From Sphagnum compactum (Eukaryota > Bryophyta > Sphagnopsida > Sphagnales), in the NCBI GenBank assembly GCA_965153455.1, contig OZ234497.1:17353872-17417871 (forward strand): a stretch of DNA of 64,000 nt, written 5' to 3'. The notes beneath the pieces are model-generated. The model did no database searches. It was not told where the DNA came from and worked only from the letters and a program-made list of their open reading frames with translations. The translations under genes were made by a program, and so were the position numbers. Every line of letters begins with the position of its first letter. Positions within the stretch are counted from its first letter, which is position 1. This document shows, piece after piece, positions 53,867 through 64,000 of the stretch.

Positions 53867-55337
53867 ACCCGGCCAAGACTACAACTAGTATGCATTTTGA
53901 AAGATTGAGCATTTGACCATGGTAAGAAAAATACCCAAGTGATTCACTCGGTATGGTCCAAATTTTTTCCAACTCTAAAAGGCTTTTTGCCAAACTTCCA
54001 ACAAGCTTTACATATGTCAAACCCCTCTCCAAAATTGCACAACATGGAGCACTTTTTAAACATAGTAAGTAAAAACTAGACACAAGTGGGTGCATTCCAT
54101 TGTTGTGTGCATTTATGAAGAAGTGTTGGTTTTAGGGTTTTTTTAAAAAAATATAAGTTGCCCTCCACATACAAAACTAACAAAATTTTATCCGAGAATG
54201 CTTTAGGAATCACAAAATTGAGGTTTGATTATTGGGTCATTTTCGGTGGGGTTTAAGGGTTTAGGTTTAGGGTTTAAGATCTCTACCCTATGAGAACGAG
54301 TTTGCCAATTTTTTCATGACCGAGATAAGCAATTGGTACAACACAGTACAAAGCCACAGACAGACAGACGACCAAGACACAACGCATATAAGCAAGCGGC
54401 TCAACAACAATCTTGTTCGTAAGTAAAATGGCTCTGCACCATTTATGGCAAGTTCAAAATTCAAACCGGCATACTTGCAGTCAAAATGTAGTCGAAATGT
54501 AATCAAATTATATGACATGTTTTGTGAAGCTCCCAAGAAAAATAATGAACTCGTAAACAAGTTCAAACCAGTGTTGGCCATTTGTTTAGCTTTAAGAAGA
54601 GTCTTCGGTTCTAGAAAATGAAGTCAAAATGGTTTTGGTTCCACACATAAAATGGGTGTGGAAATTTAGGGTTTAGCAACTCTAACCCATTTCAATTCAA
54701 ATGAAAGCTATACATGATTCTCTAGTCGCTTCTCTCTCTCTCTCCTCTCCCTTTGCAGGGCACTAGCCTAGTAGTAGCAGCAGCAGTAGCAAAGAGATCC
54801 AACAAAGGTGGCAAATCTGATGATTATAGCTCCTCACTTTTTTAGTAGCTTCTTTGCTCCCAAAACTATTTGAAATCTATTATTCAAGAGCCTTGTTGTC
54901 ATGCCCAATCCCATGGAAGAACTTACTCCCTACAAGTAAGTATGATTTCCAATTTTGGGTACCTTGCATATTCACCTTCTCCAAGCTTAAATCCCACCAC
55001 TGCAATGGATCTGAATAGAAATTCCAAAGGTTTTGAACAGAATTCATGCACCAAAAACCTGTTTGGATTGTTCAAGAGCTTTTTTTGCCATGTCCAAATC
55101 CATGGAAAAGATCTCTGCAAGTAAGTGTGCTTGAAGATTTGGGTTATCTTGCATTCACCTTCTCCAACCTACAATCCCACCACTGCCAAAGGATCTGAAC
55201 AAATCCCCACCAAAGTCTATCTCTGCCTCAGGCTTACCAAATTTGGCTGCTGTTGGTCCAATTGTTCCAGTTCTGGAAGAGACAAGGGTGTTGTGGTCAC
55301 AACTCCCATCATCAGCTCCGAGTTCCAGAAACACCGC

Positions 55338-55439
55338 ATGGGAGCAGGAGGTGGTGGAGGAGGAGACATGCTTGCCTGTGCTGCAGCAGCAGCAGCAGGT
55401 TCTCCCTCGAGAAGAAAAAAGGCTGAAGAGGAGGCCAAG
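55338..55439 (+). CDS. Possible 5' coding exon of the TPR gene
   Basis: The ATG at 55338 opens a frame coding for a Gly-rich then Ala-rich stretch and a basic/acidic tail (SPSRRKKAEEEAK). GT dinucleotides that could act as donors follow codon sequence at 55398 (phase 1) and 55439 (phase 0). The phase 1 donor would fit the acceptor before 56295, giving a continuous frame into the next exon. Codon content is plausible, but there is no homology to confirm it, and 55440-56294 may hold other leader exons. Confidence 0.35.
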
Positions 55440-56296
55440 GTCTTTTTCTTTGTGTACCTTTTAGTGCAAGAATCTAGCCTTGTGGGTTTAGGGTTTATGC
55501 GCCAGATGGGTGTTAGGGTAGAAACTGGGGGGATTTCAATGGGTACAATCCTTGGCAGATTTCAATCAGGTTCTTCCAGATTCATACAGCTGATACCCAA
55601 CAAACCAAATCTTGCAAGAGAAACAGTGGTCAGATGAAATCCTTTCAGAGGTGAACAGCCCCAATTTGCCAGGACCCATTTCTCTTGACACCCAGAAACC
55701 AAACTCTTTCTTCCTGCTCTTAGAATGCCTGCACACACACAATTCAATCTTTATTTGTTGCGCACAGATTTGGGGGGAATTTGCAGGGGAAATTAGGAGC
55801 TTTCAAGATTTTCAAAGAGAATCAGATCCCTGCTGCAAGGTACATCATTGATCAGTGGCTGCCGATCCCTATCAATGATTTTGTCTTTGTGGCTTTTTTA
55901 GGTTTTGAAAGCTTGAAATTTGAGCATATGGTTTTGTAATGATGGATTTTGATTGCAGACATAGAAGAGAATAAGAACAGCAGCTCTTGATGATGATGAT
56001 GAGCTTTGCAGGATTTTTTTTTGGGTTCATCTGCTGAAGACAGAAGTAGTGATTTTGGAGTGCCTCGAGATCAGAACTTGCCATGTGATAGATAGATACA
56101 ACAGAATGTAGAGTTTCAACATTGGGATGTGCTTTCATCATTTTCTTAAGCTTGAATTCAGAAGAAGAAAACTCTGGTATTTGATAGATACAATGTCAAA
56201 CTTGTTACAAGTGCCTTTTGATCATGTGTGTCAGGTTCAAGTATCATGTTCAACAAAGCGTTGCTTTTGATTTGGTGTTGGTGGGGTTTTGCAGTC

Positions 56297-59200
56297 ATGT
56301 GGCAAGTAAAGAGGAGGAGCTTGATCGGTACAAAACTTGAAAGAGCTCTGAAACCAGTACAGAAACCTCATGTAAGTTCCAGAGAACATCCATGGATCCG
56401 GGCAAGCATTCGAGAACCAGAGTCTACCCTCAACCCGACCTTGGAGGGTTTTGGAATCCATCCTATATTCCAAAACCCTACTGCTCCAAGATCTAAGGGC
56501 ATCAATCTTGATAAATTGCGGGAGTTGAACATGGGTCACATCAACATTCAGCTGCACCCACAATCACAGGTGTCATCAGTGTGTGCATCTGCAAGGTCAG
56601 AATACCAACAAGAATCGGAGTTCAATGATGCCAATGCAGAAGAGATTCCAGTTTCTAAGACTCCACATGCATTTGTGGTGCCAGAAGGTTGGAGGACCTT
56701 GACTTCGACACCAAGTAAACCACGCACTGTTGATGAGCAGGGAAACAAAAGACAGTTGTTGGCCTTGACTGACAGAGCTGCTGCTTCTCCTTTTTCTTCT
56801 TCTTCTGCAAAAGATGTTGCCGACTCAGATGTAGCAGCAGCAGAAATGAAAAAGTCTCGTCTCAATCTCAGAAAGGGTTTCTTTACTGAAGATCAAGGCA
56901 TTGGTACTGCAAGAGGTGCTTCACCTTATCACAAGGCAGGTTGATCTACTAAACTGATAGTTTTTTGAGTTTTCAAAAATACAAATGATCCTCCTCACAT
57001 CACTCAGCATTGTCAGAATAAAAAAATTCAAACAATTTGCATGTCTTGTGGTTCATGCTTGCAGAGGTTGTGGGAAGAAGCAGGAAATGAGGAGGAGAAG
57101 ATTGATCTGCATTTTCTCAAAGAACTTCCCCCATTCATGCTCTTGAAGACTATCGAATCCGACCTCGAAAATGTAACTGGTGGTAAATCTCCTTCAACAG
57201 AACCACCAGTAGGTTACACAATTTGCTTGGTCATGTAGACATGCCCTGTTATTCAATTCTACACAAAACCCAGAGCTGCTTTTCTTGAAAAATCTAAGCT
57301 TTGAAGTAGGAAGAAATTTTCATCGGCACTCCTCAAGTTGTGAACTCCATAACAGATTATCTGGAAACAAAAGAGAACATGAAGCATCAAAAGGTAGTGT
57401 TGGAGGCTCCTTTCAACTGTTGGACAACTTCAGATGGTCATAATTCTTTCTTCATGTAACAAGTCTTGGGTTTCTTTGCTAGTCTTGCAGATGCTTCAAC
57501 CCATGGTGGGTTGTCACCGACTGGACTGAGGTTGCAACATAGAGCCAGAAAACTCAAGCTCTGGTAAATTTCATTGAACCTTGGTACTGCACAGTTTCCT
57601 TTGCGTTAAACAGATAAAACCTTGTTTGAAAAAGTTTTCACTGAAATTGCAGAGCCATAGAGAGAGCTTAATATGAGAGAGTATATGAGAGAATGGGTGA
57701 AAGTATATGGAGAAAGGGTGAGAGATTTTGGTGATAAATTTTGGGGTCAACAATAATTTATGGGTATCCTGATACCAAGCAATATTGTAGACATGTCTGA
57801 CTTTCCAACACAAAACTGGAGAAGGAAACTCTGTTGTCAACAGGAACAATTGCCTTGCACTACTACTAGTCTATAAACAGTGTGTCTATGTGATGTTGCA
57901 GGCATGAAAGATTAAACCCACCCTATGGAAAGCCCGGGAAGCCTGTAGTGTTGCAAGGGGTAGTAGAGTCCATGAAAGCTGCAAACAAGATCATTTTGGG
58001 AAATCCTGCAGGTATTTCAAGTTCACAAAATTCAATTTTATGTAACAAAATTATGAAACCTTGTGCATGAGTACCCGTTCTCATGGGTTGATCGCACAAA
58101 GTTTGACCATTTGATGAATTTCCTATCGGTACATAGACATGCCATGTACAGATCATGCTTGTGTTGCAAAGCAGACCTGGAGATTCATAAACCCATCACC
58201 AGCTTCCTACGTGTTCCTGTCTGTCCTGGATATCGTCTTCCCGAAAGGATCAGTGTTGAGGAGCAAAAAGAGAAACTTGAAAAGGGCGGACACAGTAATA
58301 TTACACCTTGCTTCCATTGAAACTACAGTTTATATGATCCATCATTTTGAAGCTCCATTTTCAACAATGTTTAAAACAAGTTCAAATGCATGTTGGAAAA
58401 GTGCAATGGACAAATTGAGTAAACATAAAAAGACAAGAAAAACACTGTAAAAATGATTGTATATAAGGCCGGTTCAATTATCCATCAGTACCAGGTGAAT
58501 GTAACCTAAGGGAGAGCAGGGTTCAGAGCAAAGATTGCTGATCAGGCCATGCTTGCGGAATCCTTTAGGCGTCAACGAGACCCTGGAGTGTACAAGGACG
58601 AGGCAAAAGCTATCATAACAATGGCTGTCCTGCACGACAATGCCCAGGCATTTCCACATCCAGCTCTCGGGCACTACACGTAGAAGACAAAAATTACAAC
58701 CGTCTCTTTCATTCAACATTTTCCTTGTATCCTTCTGAGTTTTCTCAATGTTTCAGTTTGTCTAAGACATTGGGTTCAAACTAGATCTTTGTAGTTTTTC
58801 AAGGCTGCAGAGACATGGATCAATTTCTAAGAGGCAAAATCTTGCTTTGTCAGGCATCATAATCATCACCTTTAGTTTTTCGTTTTTTCCCCCCTCTCTT
58901 CTCTCTCATCTGCTGGGATTGGTTTTAGCATGTGGGTGTTTGCCAAATGGATCATTGGATGTGGAGTGGCCATGTAAGATGTAAGCTAGTGGTTGATGAC
59001 AGGAATACCCCAAAGCATTGGAAAACTATCTGAGGTTCCTGGATCTGTGTCATAGAATAATGGACATAGAAGGGGAGGCGATGGTCTTGAACTTCATCGG
59101 TTGCTCCATTCAAGAAGAAGCTGATATCAAAGTTGCAGCTTCGAAAACTGCCATAGACTTCACAGTCAAGGAGGATGAAGCAGATATGCACCCAATTGTG

Positions 59201-60605
59201 GTTCAGGTATTGCAACCTTCAGATAAAGGAGATTGTGCAAATTGTACTGAAATGTAAGAGAAAAAGTAAGCACTGTATCAGATGTGTTCCGATACTCGGT
59301 TCTTATGCATGGGTAATGGAGCAGTCTGCTTCACCTTGTTTATGAGCTTATTGCTCACAGCAGAATCTGCATCCCTCCAGCTTATAAAGCCCATGTCTAA
59401 CATGTTCTGCCTTGAATTTTAAGGATACACAGTACTTGAAAGCCATCGACTTTCATAAGAAGCATGCTGCAAAGACCGACATCGAAGGCAAATTTACTGC
59501 TTTCACAAACTTGGGGATCATCTATGCAACTCTCTGCATTTGGACTGAAGCAGCCAAGTTCCACAAGGTACATTCATGACCCAATTCAGCACTTGAACCC
59601 TGATCCCGAAATCTTTTCAAAGACCCTGAAATGCTGACCTTTTATCAGATACGGTTTTTTTGTTTGAGGGTTGTTAATTTTGGCAGTGTAAAAAACTGGA
59701 TTTCCTGTTGGAACTGTGTCCATTTTCTTTTTAAATGACATTTTTCAAAATTGAATAATTTTTGTGCAGAAAGCGTTACGGTGTGCCACGTTTGTGCAAT
59801 CCTCACCAGACCAATGCATTGCTGTGGGCAACTTAGGGTTCCTTTTGTTCCGCCGCAAAAAAATGGTTGTAGCCAAAGTCTGCATATCCAGGTCTAGTGT
59901 TCCCGAAAATTCACAACATCTAGAGAAGATGGATTCTACTGGAAATGCAAAAAAGGAAGGAATTTTGCATGAAAACGTAAGAAATTGAGAGATTCAGATT
60001 CAGATGTGAAGCTTTCAACTTACTTACGAGATCCAGTTCTTGACCCTTCCAGGTATCTGATGATTTGCCGCATGCTGGGAGACACCTTGGGGCTTGCAAG
60101 ATCACACTACACACTCGGTCAAATTGCATTGCAACTCAAAAAGTGAGGATTTACTACTCTGTACACCAATTCTTAAGCACTTCTACTGCATGTTGCCACC
60201 AATAGATCAGAGCCTTGATCTTGTTGCAGTATATGGCAACAGAAGGATAGGTGATACATGATGACATTTTCAACTAAGCTATGTGATTCCACAGTTACCC
60301 ACACATGTCCGAAAACTATCATAGCTTCAGAGGCATCAAGGAAGATTGAAAAAACAAAAACAAGAGGTTTGACTTGTACACACCTTGGGTTTTGTGGTTT
60401 TGTGATGTGATGTAGATTCAGAGAAGCCAAGGTGGAATTCACTGCTGCAATGAATGCTGCAATTCAGCATGGTGACAAGCAAATTGAGACATTCTGCAAA
60501 GTGCAGCTGGGAATCTGTAAGGGGAATGTGTTGGTTGCAACCAGAGAAAAAGCACTGGAGGGGTATCACCCAGAGACAAGTCCTTTTGTAGAAATCAAGC
60601 GTTGA
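56297..60605 (+). CDS. TPR-repeat protein of unassigned function
   Basis: Eleven exons are inferred: 56297-56935, 57065-57182, 57310-57393, 57491-57563, 57902-58011, 58520-58647, 59003-59206, 59424-59567, 59770-59891, 60053-60142 and 60416-60605. All join in phase for 633 residues. The first 350 residues are polar and poorly conserved looking. Then come KLWHERLNPPYGKPGKPVV and tetratricopeptide repeats: AKAIITMAVLHDNAQ-EYPKALENYLRFL, FTAFTNLGIIYATLCIWTEAAK, QCIAVGNLGFL, ARSHYTLGQIALQLKKFREAK. The chain ends in PFVEIKR. TPRs bind partner proteins; the partner is unknown. The layout recalls protist and algal TPR proteins, some of them flagellar, but I cannot name an orthologue. Exon 6 appears to use a GC donor at 58648, and exon 1 may use another at 56936 (a GT-AG alternative joins 56939 to 57078). 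The 5' start is uncertain. Confidence 0.72.
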
Positions 60606-61148
60606 CTGTGTTTGCCTTCGCTGTGAAGCCTGAATTTGAACATATGCAAATTTCCACCCCCAGGTCATAAGTTGGTGGGTCGTTCTCTCTTGGTTCTCTC
60701 TTGGTCCTTTTCTGATTCAAGACAAATTCAGAAGACGAATTTTGGCAGTAGTTACCAGATTTGTTGTCCCAACTATCTTTGCAATGAACTTCATAGGACT
60801 GTTTAGTTATCACCACATACCCACAGATTCTTGGAGAATTGAAACTGCCAGACTGCAAGTCGTGCTGGTGAGCTCATTTATGCAACAGCTTGTTTCTTGC
60901 TTGGGTTGTGCAACTTTGTATCTGACACATTCCTGGCCTTGTATATCTGGCCAGATCATTCTCTTTACATAAATTTGAGGATGGATCTTGATATCATCTA
61001 CTACAAGAGTATAATGCACCGGATCATTCATGTCAATTTGAGGGTGATCCTGCTAGTTTTCCTTTGCACTCATTTCCTTTCTCTCTATTGAGTCTTCTCC
61101 AATCCCCATTGGTACCAGCAGCATAGATTCTTGATAGTAGGTGCAGAT

Positions 61149-61420
61149 ACCTCAATATTTTTTCAGATTCCAACTTATAACCCATGATGAATGGATGCAA
61201 TATACCTCACCACTTTCCAGATTCCAACTCATAACTCACAATTACTGGATGTGATACCTCACCGTTTTCCAGATTCCAACTCATAACTCACGATGAATGG
61301 ATGTGATACCTCACCATTTTCCCGCATCCAACTTATAACTCATGTCACAAATGGATGCAAGATGCCTCATCATTATTTGGATTCTAACTCAGAATCCATG
61401 TCAGGAATTGGACACAAGAC
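61149..61420 (+). repeat. 52-57 bp tandem array, about 5 copies
   Basis: Units start with ACCTCA or CCTCA at about 61149, 61204, 61256, 61308 and 61364. Each carries 'ttccagattccaactcataactca' or a variant, then an ATGAATGGATG-like block. The last unit is the most diverged. Confidence 0.88.
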
Positions 61421-61423
61421 TCA

Positions 61424-61700
61424 TGTCCAACAAGCACAAAACTTAGTGTTTAGAAAACTCACCCCTTCACAAATTCACATTGTGAATGAAAAAAGTGAGA
61501 CTCTTGTGTGCAACACAAAACCTTGTATTTAGGAACTCATCTCACGAATGAATGTGAGGCGTAAGTGTCCAACAAGCACAAAACCCCTCATGTTTAAAGA
61601 CTCTCATCTCTTCAAGAACTCATCTCACAAATGAATGTGAGCCCCCCAAGTGCCCAACAAGCCACAAAACCTCGTGTTAAAAAACTCACCCGTTCGAGAA
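61424..61700 (+). repeat. Degenerate tandem repeat, 'ccaacaagcacaaaac' units
   Basis: Three related segments start with 'tccaacaagcacaaaac' or 'cccaacaagccacaaaac' (about 61425, 61568, 61651). They share 'aactcatctcac.aatgaatgtgag' and 'gtttaaa/gttaaaa' blocks. Unit length varies from about 80 to 140 bp. Confidence 0.75.
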
Positions 61701-61795
61701 TTCATTTGTGAGGCAATCAAATGGGAATTGAATAAAGCACCAAAGACGTCAAAATTCAACATCAAATAATTATGTCATTGTGTCATTGCTTGATG

Positions 61796-61891
61796 GGAAA
61801 TTCAAGAATACTTATTTTTTCGACATTGAATAATTATGTCATTACTTTAGAAAATTCATTGTTGAAAAAAAGAAGTATTCTTGAATTTTCC
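61796..61891 (+). other. Foldback with about 29-nt arms
   Basis: The arm at 61796-61824 (ggaaattcaagaatactta...) pairs with 61862-61891 with about three mismatches around a loop of roughly 37 bases. Overlapping direct repeats 'aataattatgtcatt' (about 61765 and 61829) sit beside and inside it. It could be a MITE-like or small-RNA-precursor structure. Confidence 0.6.
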
Positions 61892-64000
61892 AACATTTTA
61901 TTTATTTTCCTTGGTAAAATTTTATTCCTTGAAATTTTAATTTTGTTGAAAATTTTAACATTATTACAAATAATATAATTAATGTTGAAAGTCACCAAGG
62001 TACTATGGTATGCAAGTTAATGGCTATTGCACCCCATTTCTCTTGACGATTAATTGTTTTAGCAAAACATGTTGATTATCAACGTCAATTACTATATATA
62101 TCAAATCATTTGTGGGTAAGAGACAAACAAAGGTAACCATGTCAACATTGATAGTGTGGATTACCTTTAATCAATGTTTTCTTAGATTGTTTTTTAGAAA
62201 TCAATTTTTTTTTTTTTTTTAAATTTTGGGGGGGGTGGGGGGTCAATGATTGACAAAATATGAAAAAAAAAAAATCTTTTTTTAAATCACCAAATTTTAT
62301 GTTAGGAGTTAATACAAAATAATGACCCACACCCACTTGTTAAGTGCTTTGTTTAAAAGCAATGGATGAACTTCCCAAGATGAGATGCCAAAATGGATTA
62401 GAGTATCAAAAAATAGTCTTAGAATCGTTTTTTACAAGTTGACGAAAAAATTATATGATCCAATAAAGATGGTGTAGTTTATTATTATGTAAAGGTATCT
62501 ATATTTTTTTCCTCATAAATACATCATTTAAAAATCATTTCAAGTAATTTTTAAAAATATTTTAAGAAATGAAAGCATTGGTTACACTCTTTTTAAATTG
62601 CTTTTGAATATTTTTGATTCATTGAATTCATCTTAAACTTAAACAAATGTTTCCATAATATGTTTTAAATATTTTATAGAAGTATACCAAACATTTTCAA
62701 CATTGCTTTGACTTATCATTTCTAAATATGAAAAACTAAGTAGTGATTTTACTTTATGTACATCATTACATTGTGATTGTGCCTAGAAAAACAATAATAT
62801 ATAAAGGATATTTCAATGTTTTAATTTTTTAATTTTATACAAATATTTGACTAAATCATCTTATGGATAGATCACCATTCATGCTACATCACGAAATTGG
62901 TGAGGGGGGAAAGGGGAGGACATCACATTTAATGATTGCACAATTGATTATGTATGGTTGTTTTGTATATATTTCAAATTTTTTTGATAAATAATCCTTC
63001 CAAAATAAATGTATTACAATTACCTAATAGGATTTTCAAATTAATGTATTTGTGATTAATATTATTTAGGTCTAATTCAAACGGTGGGATGGCTAATAAA
63101 TTGACATGCTAATAACAAATCCATAACTTGTCAAACATTAGAATTATCCATAAAGTGACCCTCCTTTTGAACCCTTCTTTCAAGTTATCTACAAAGTAAT
63201 GAAATTTTATAAAACACAAGATTAAATGCATGAAGTTCAAAAAATGTATAGTCACATTACACACAATAACAATACTAATTGGTTAAAAGCAATTAGGAAA
63301 AAAAGACAAGATGAAATTTTAATTAAATCCAAATTTGGTGTTAATTTGAATATCATCCATGATAAAGTCCAATGTACTTTAGTCACTATTTTTTACAAAT
63401 CTCGGCCCTTTTTATGATCAAACAACAAGTACTCGTGTTATGTTTTCTTTATTTTGCAGATAAATATTTTTTTAATTTATTGTGAAATTTTTTTAATTTA
63501 ACATTGGCCTTTATGTGAAGATCTTTATATATGACATGTCAAGATTTAGATAACAAGCCCAATTAGTTACACATTTTCAACATTTTAAATTAGGTAACTT
63601 TGTGAGGGAAGGAGATTTGTTATATGTGAGCCTTGGATATAAATACATATAGATGTAAACAAAATACCCATGGTTTACATAAGTGTGGGTCGGGATGGAA
63701 TTTTGTTATTGGATTTCAATTGTTAATTTGTGCCAAAGCAAAATGTGCATGCAATTGTGAATGAAACATTAAAGCCAATGTGACATTGGCATGTGGATTT
63801 TGCTAATTATTTAATTTGTCATAATTCAAATGATAATGTCAAATAAACTATTTTTTCAACAATTGAACGATAATTTTAAGAAAGAGGGGGATTTCTAAGT
63901 AAAACTTTAATAGTGGAAGGATCTACTAATATAGTTGAATAAAGGACCAAATGTTTTTTTGGAATTGATGACATTTTTAGTTTTGGATTTTCAATTGTAA

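Larger units (their letters stand above)
46741..55337. other. AT-rich repeat-bearing intergenic region
   Basis: No supported gene lies in 8.6 kb. Contents are a GGAAT repeat (46744-46780), a 21-bp doublet (46950-46991), (AT)n (47484-47509), teloboxes (47466-47480, 47850-47866, 54250-54270), ATTA runs (48173-48190, 51461-51486), a foldback (48412-48500), family 2 copy B (49193-49470), an inverted repeat (52110-52210), an 85-bp tandem pair (52245-52415), family 1 copy C (53056-53285) and an 81-bp tandem pair (53713-53866). 49750-51750 is AT-rich with nothing recognisable. Confidence 0.6.
60606..64000. other. Downstream intergenic region
   Basis: It holds the TPR 3' flank, a 52-57 bp tandem array (61149-61420), a looser repeat with 'gtccaacaagcacaaaac' words (61424-61700), a foldback (61796-61891) and T- and G-homopolymer runs near 62206-62240. 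From 62300 to 64000 it is AT-rich DNA in which I see no gene. Confidence 0.6.

Noticed and set aside
28770-63160. Similar words 'acattaga(g/a)ttatc' plus 'taaagt' at about 28770 and 63136
   Set aside because: Similarity fades within about 40 bp on both sides; in AT-rich DNA this is too weak to call a repeat family without alignment statistics.

Overview
This window is nuclear DNA of a land plant. The evidence is six multi-exon genes with short GT-AG introns, all from plant families, set in AT-rich intergenic DNA full of microsatellites. Triplet-rich leaders and modest introns would suit a moss or other seed-free plant, but the sequence alone does not fix the lineage. No bacterial-type operon, CRISPR array, rRNA or convincing tRNA was seen.

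Layout. 1-3286: AT-rich DNA with one copy of a dispersed repeat (here called family 1). 3287-4283: a 5'-truncated duplicate of a ZIP metal-transporter gene (leader plus the start of exon 1). 4284-10310: repeats. 10311-12902: the complete ZIP transporter gene (+). 14955-18486: katanin p60 AAA-ATPase (-). 20349-24759: the ER stress sensor kinase/RNase IRE1 (+), head-to-head with katanin across about 1.9 kb of pyrimidine-rich leader DNA. 24760-36238: 11.5 kb of repeat-rich DNA holding degenerate telomere-like repeats, a GC-rich minisatellite, a hairpin-bearing GC-rich insert, a SINE-like element and family 2. 36239-41299: a membrane-associated ARM-repeat protein (+). 41814-44731: a plant ankyrin-repeat protein (-), tail-to-tail with the ARM gene. 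46741-55337: AT-rich repeat DNA with several foldbacks and tandem duplications. About 55338 or 56297 to 60605: a TPR-repeat protein (+), apparently with a GC-AG intron. 60606-64000: tandem repeats, a foldback and AT-rich DNA.

The genes do not form a pathway. They are independent housekeeping or regulatory genes: metal uptake, microtubule severing, the unfolded protein response and three scaffold-type repeat proteins. Exon boundaries were worked out by hand from reading frame, splice consensus and family similarity; every junction given was checked for phase.

No clear new biological system was found. The most interesting items are the partial ZIP duplication, the GC-AG intron in the TPR gene, a stop-free intron of 3n length in the ankyrin gene, tandem repeats inside introns and the 5' leader of genes, several precursor-like foldbacks, and three uncharacterised dispersed or GC-rich repeats.
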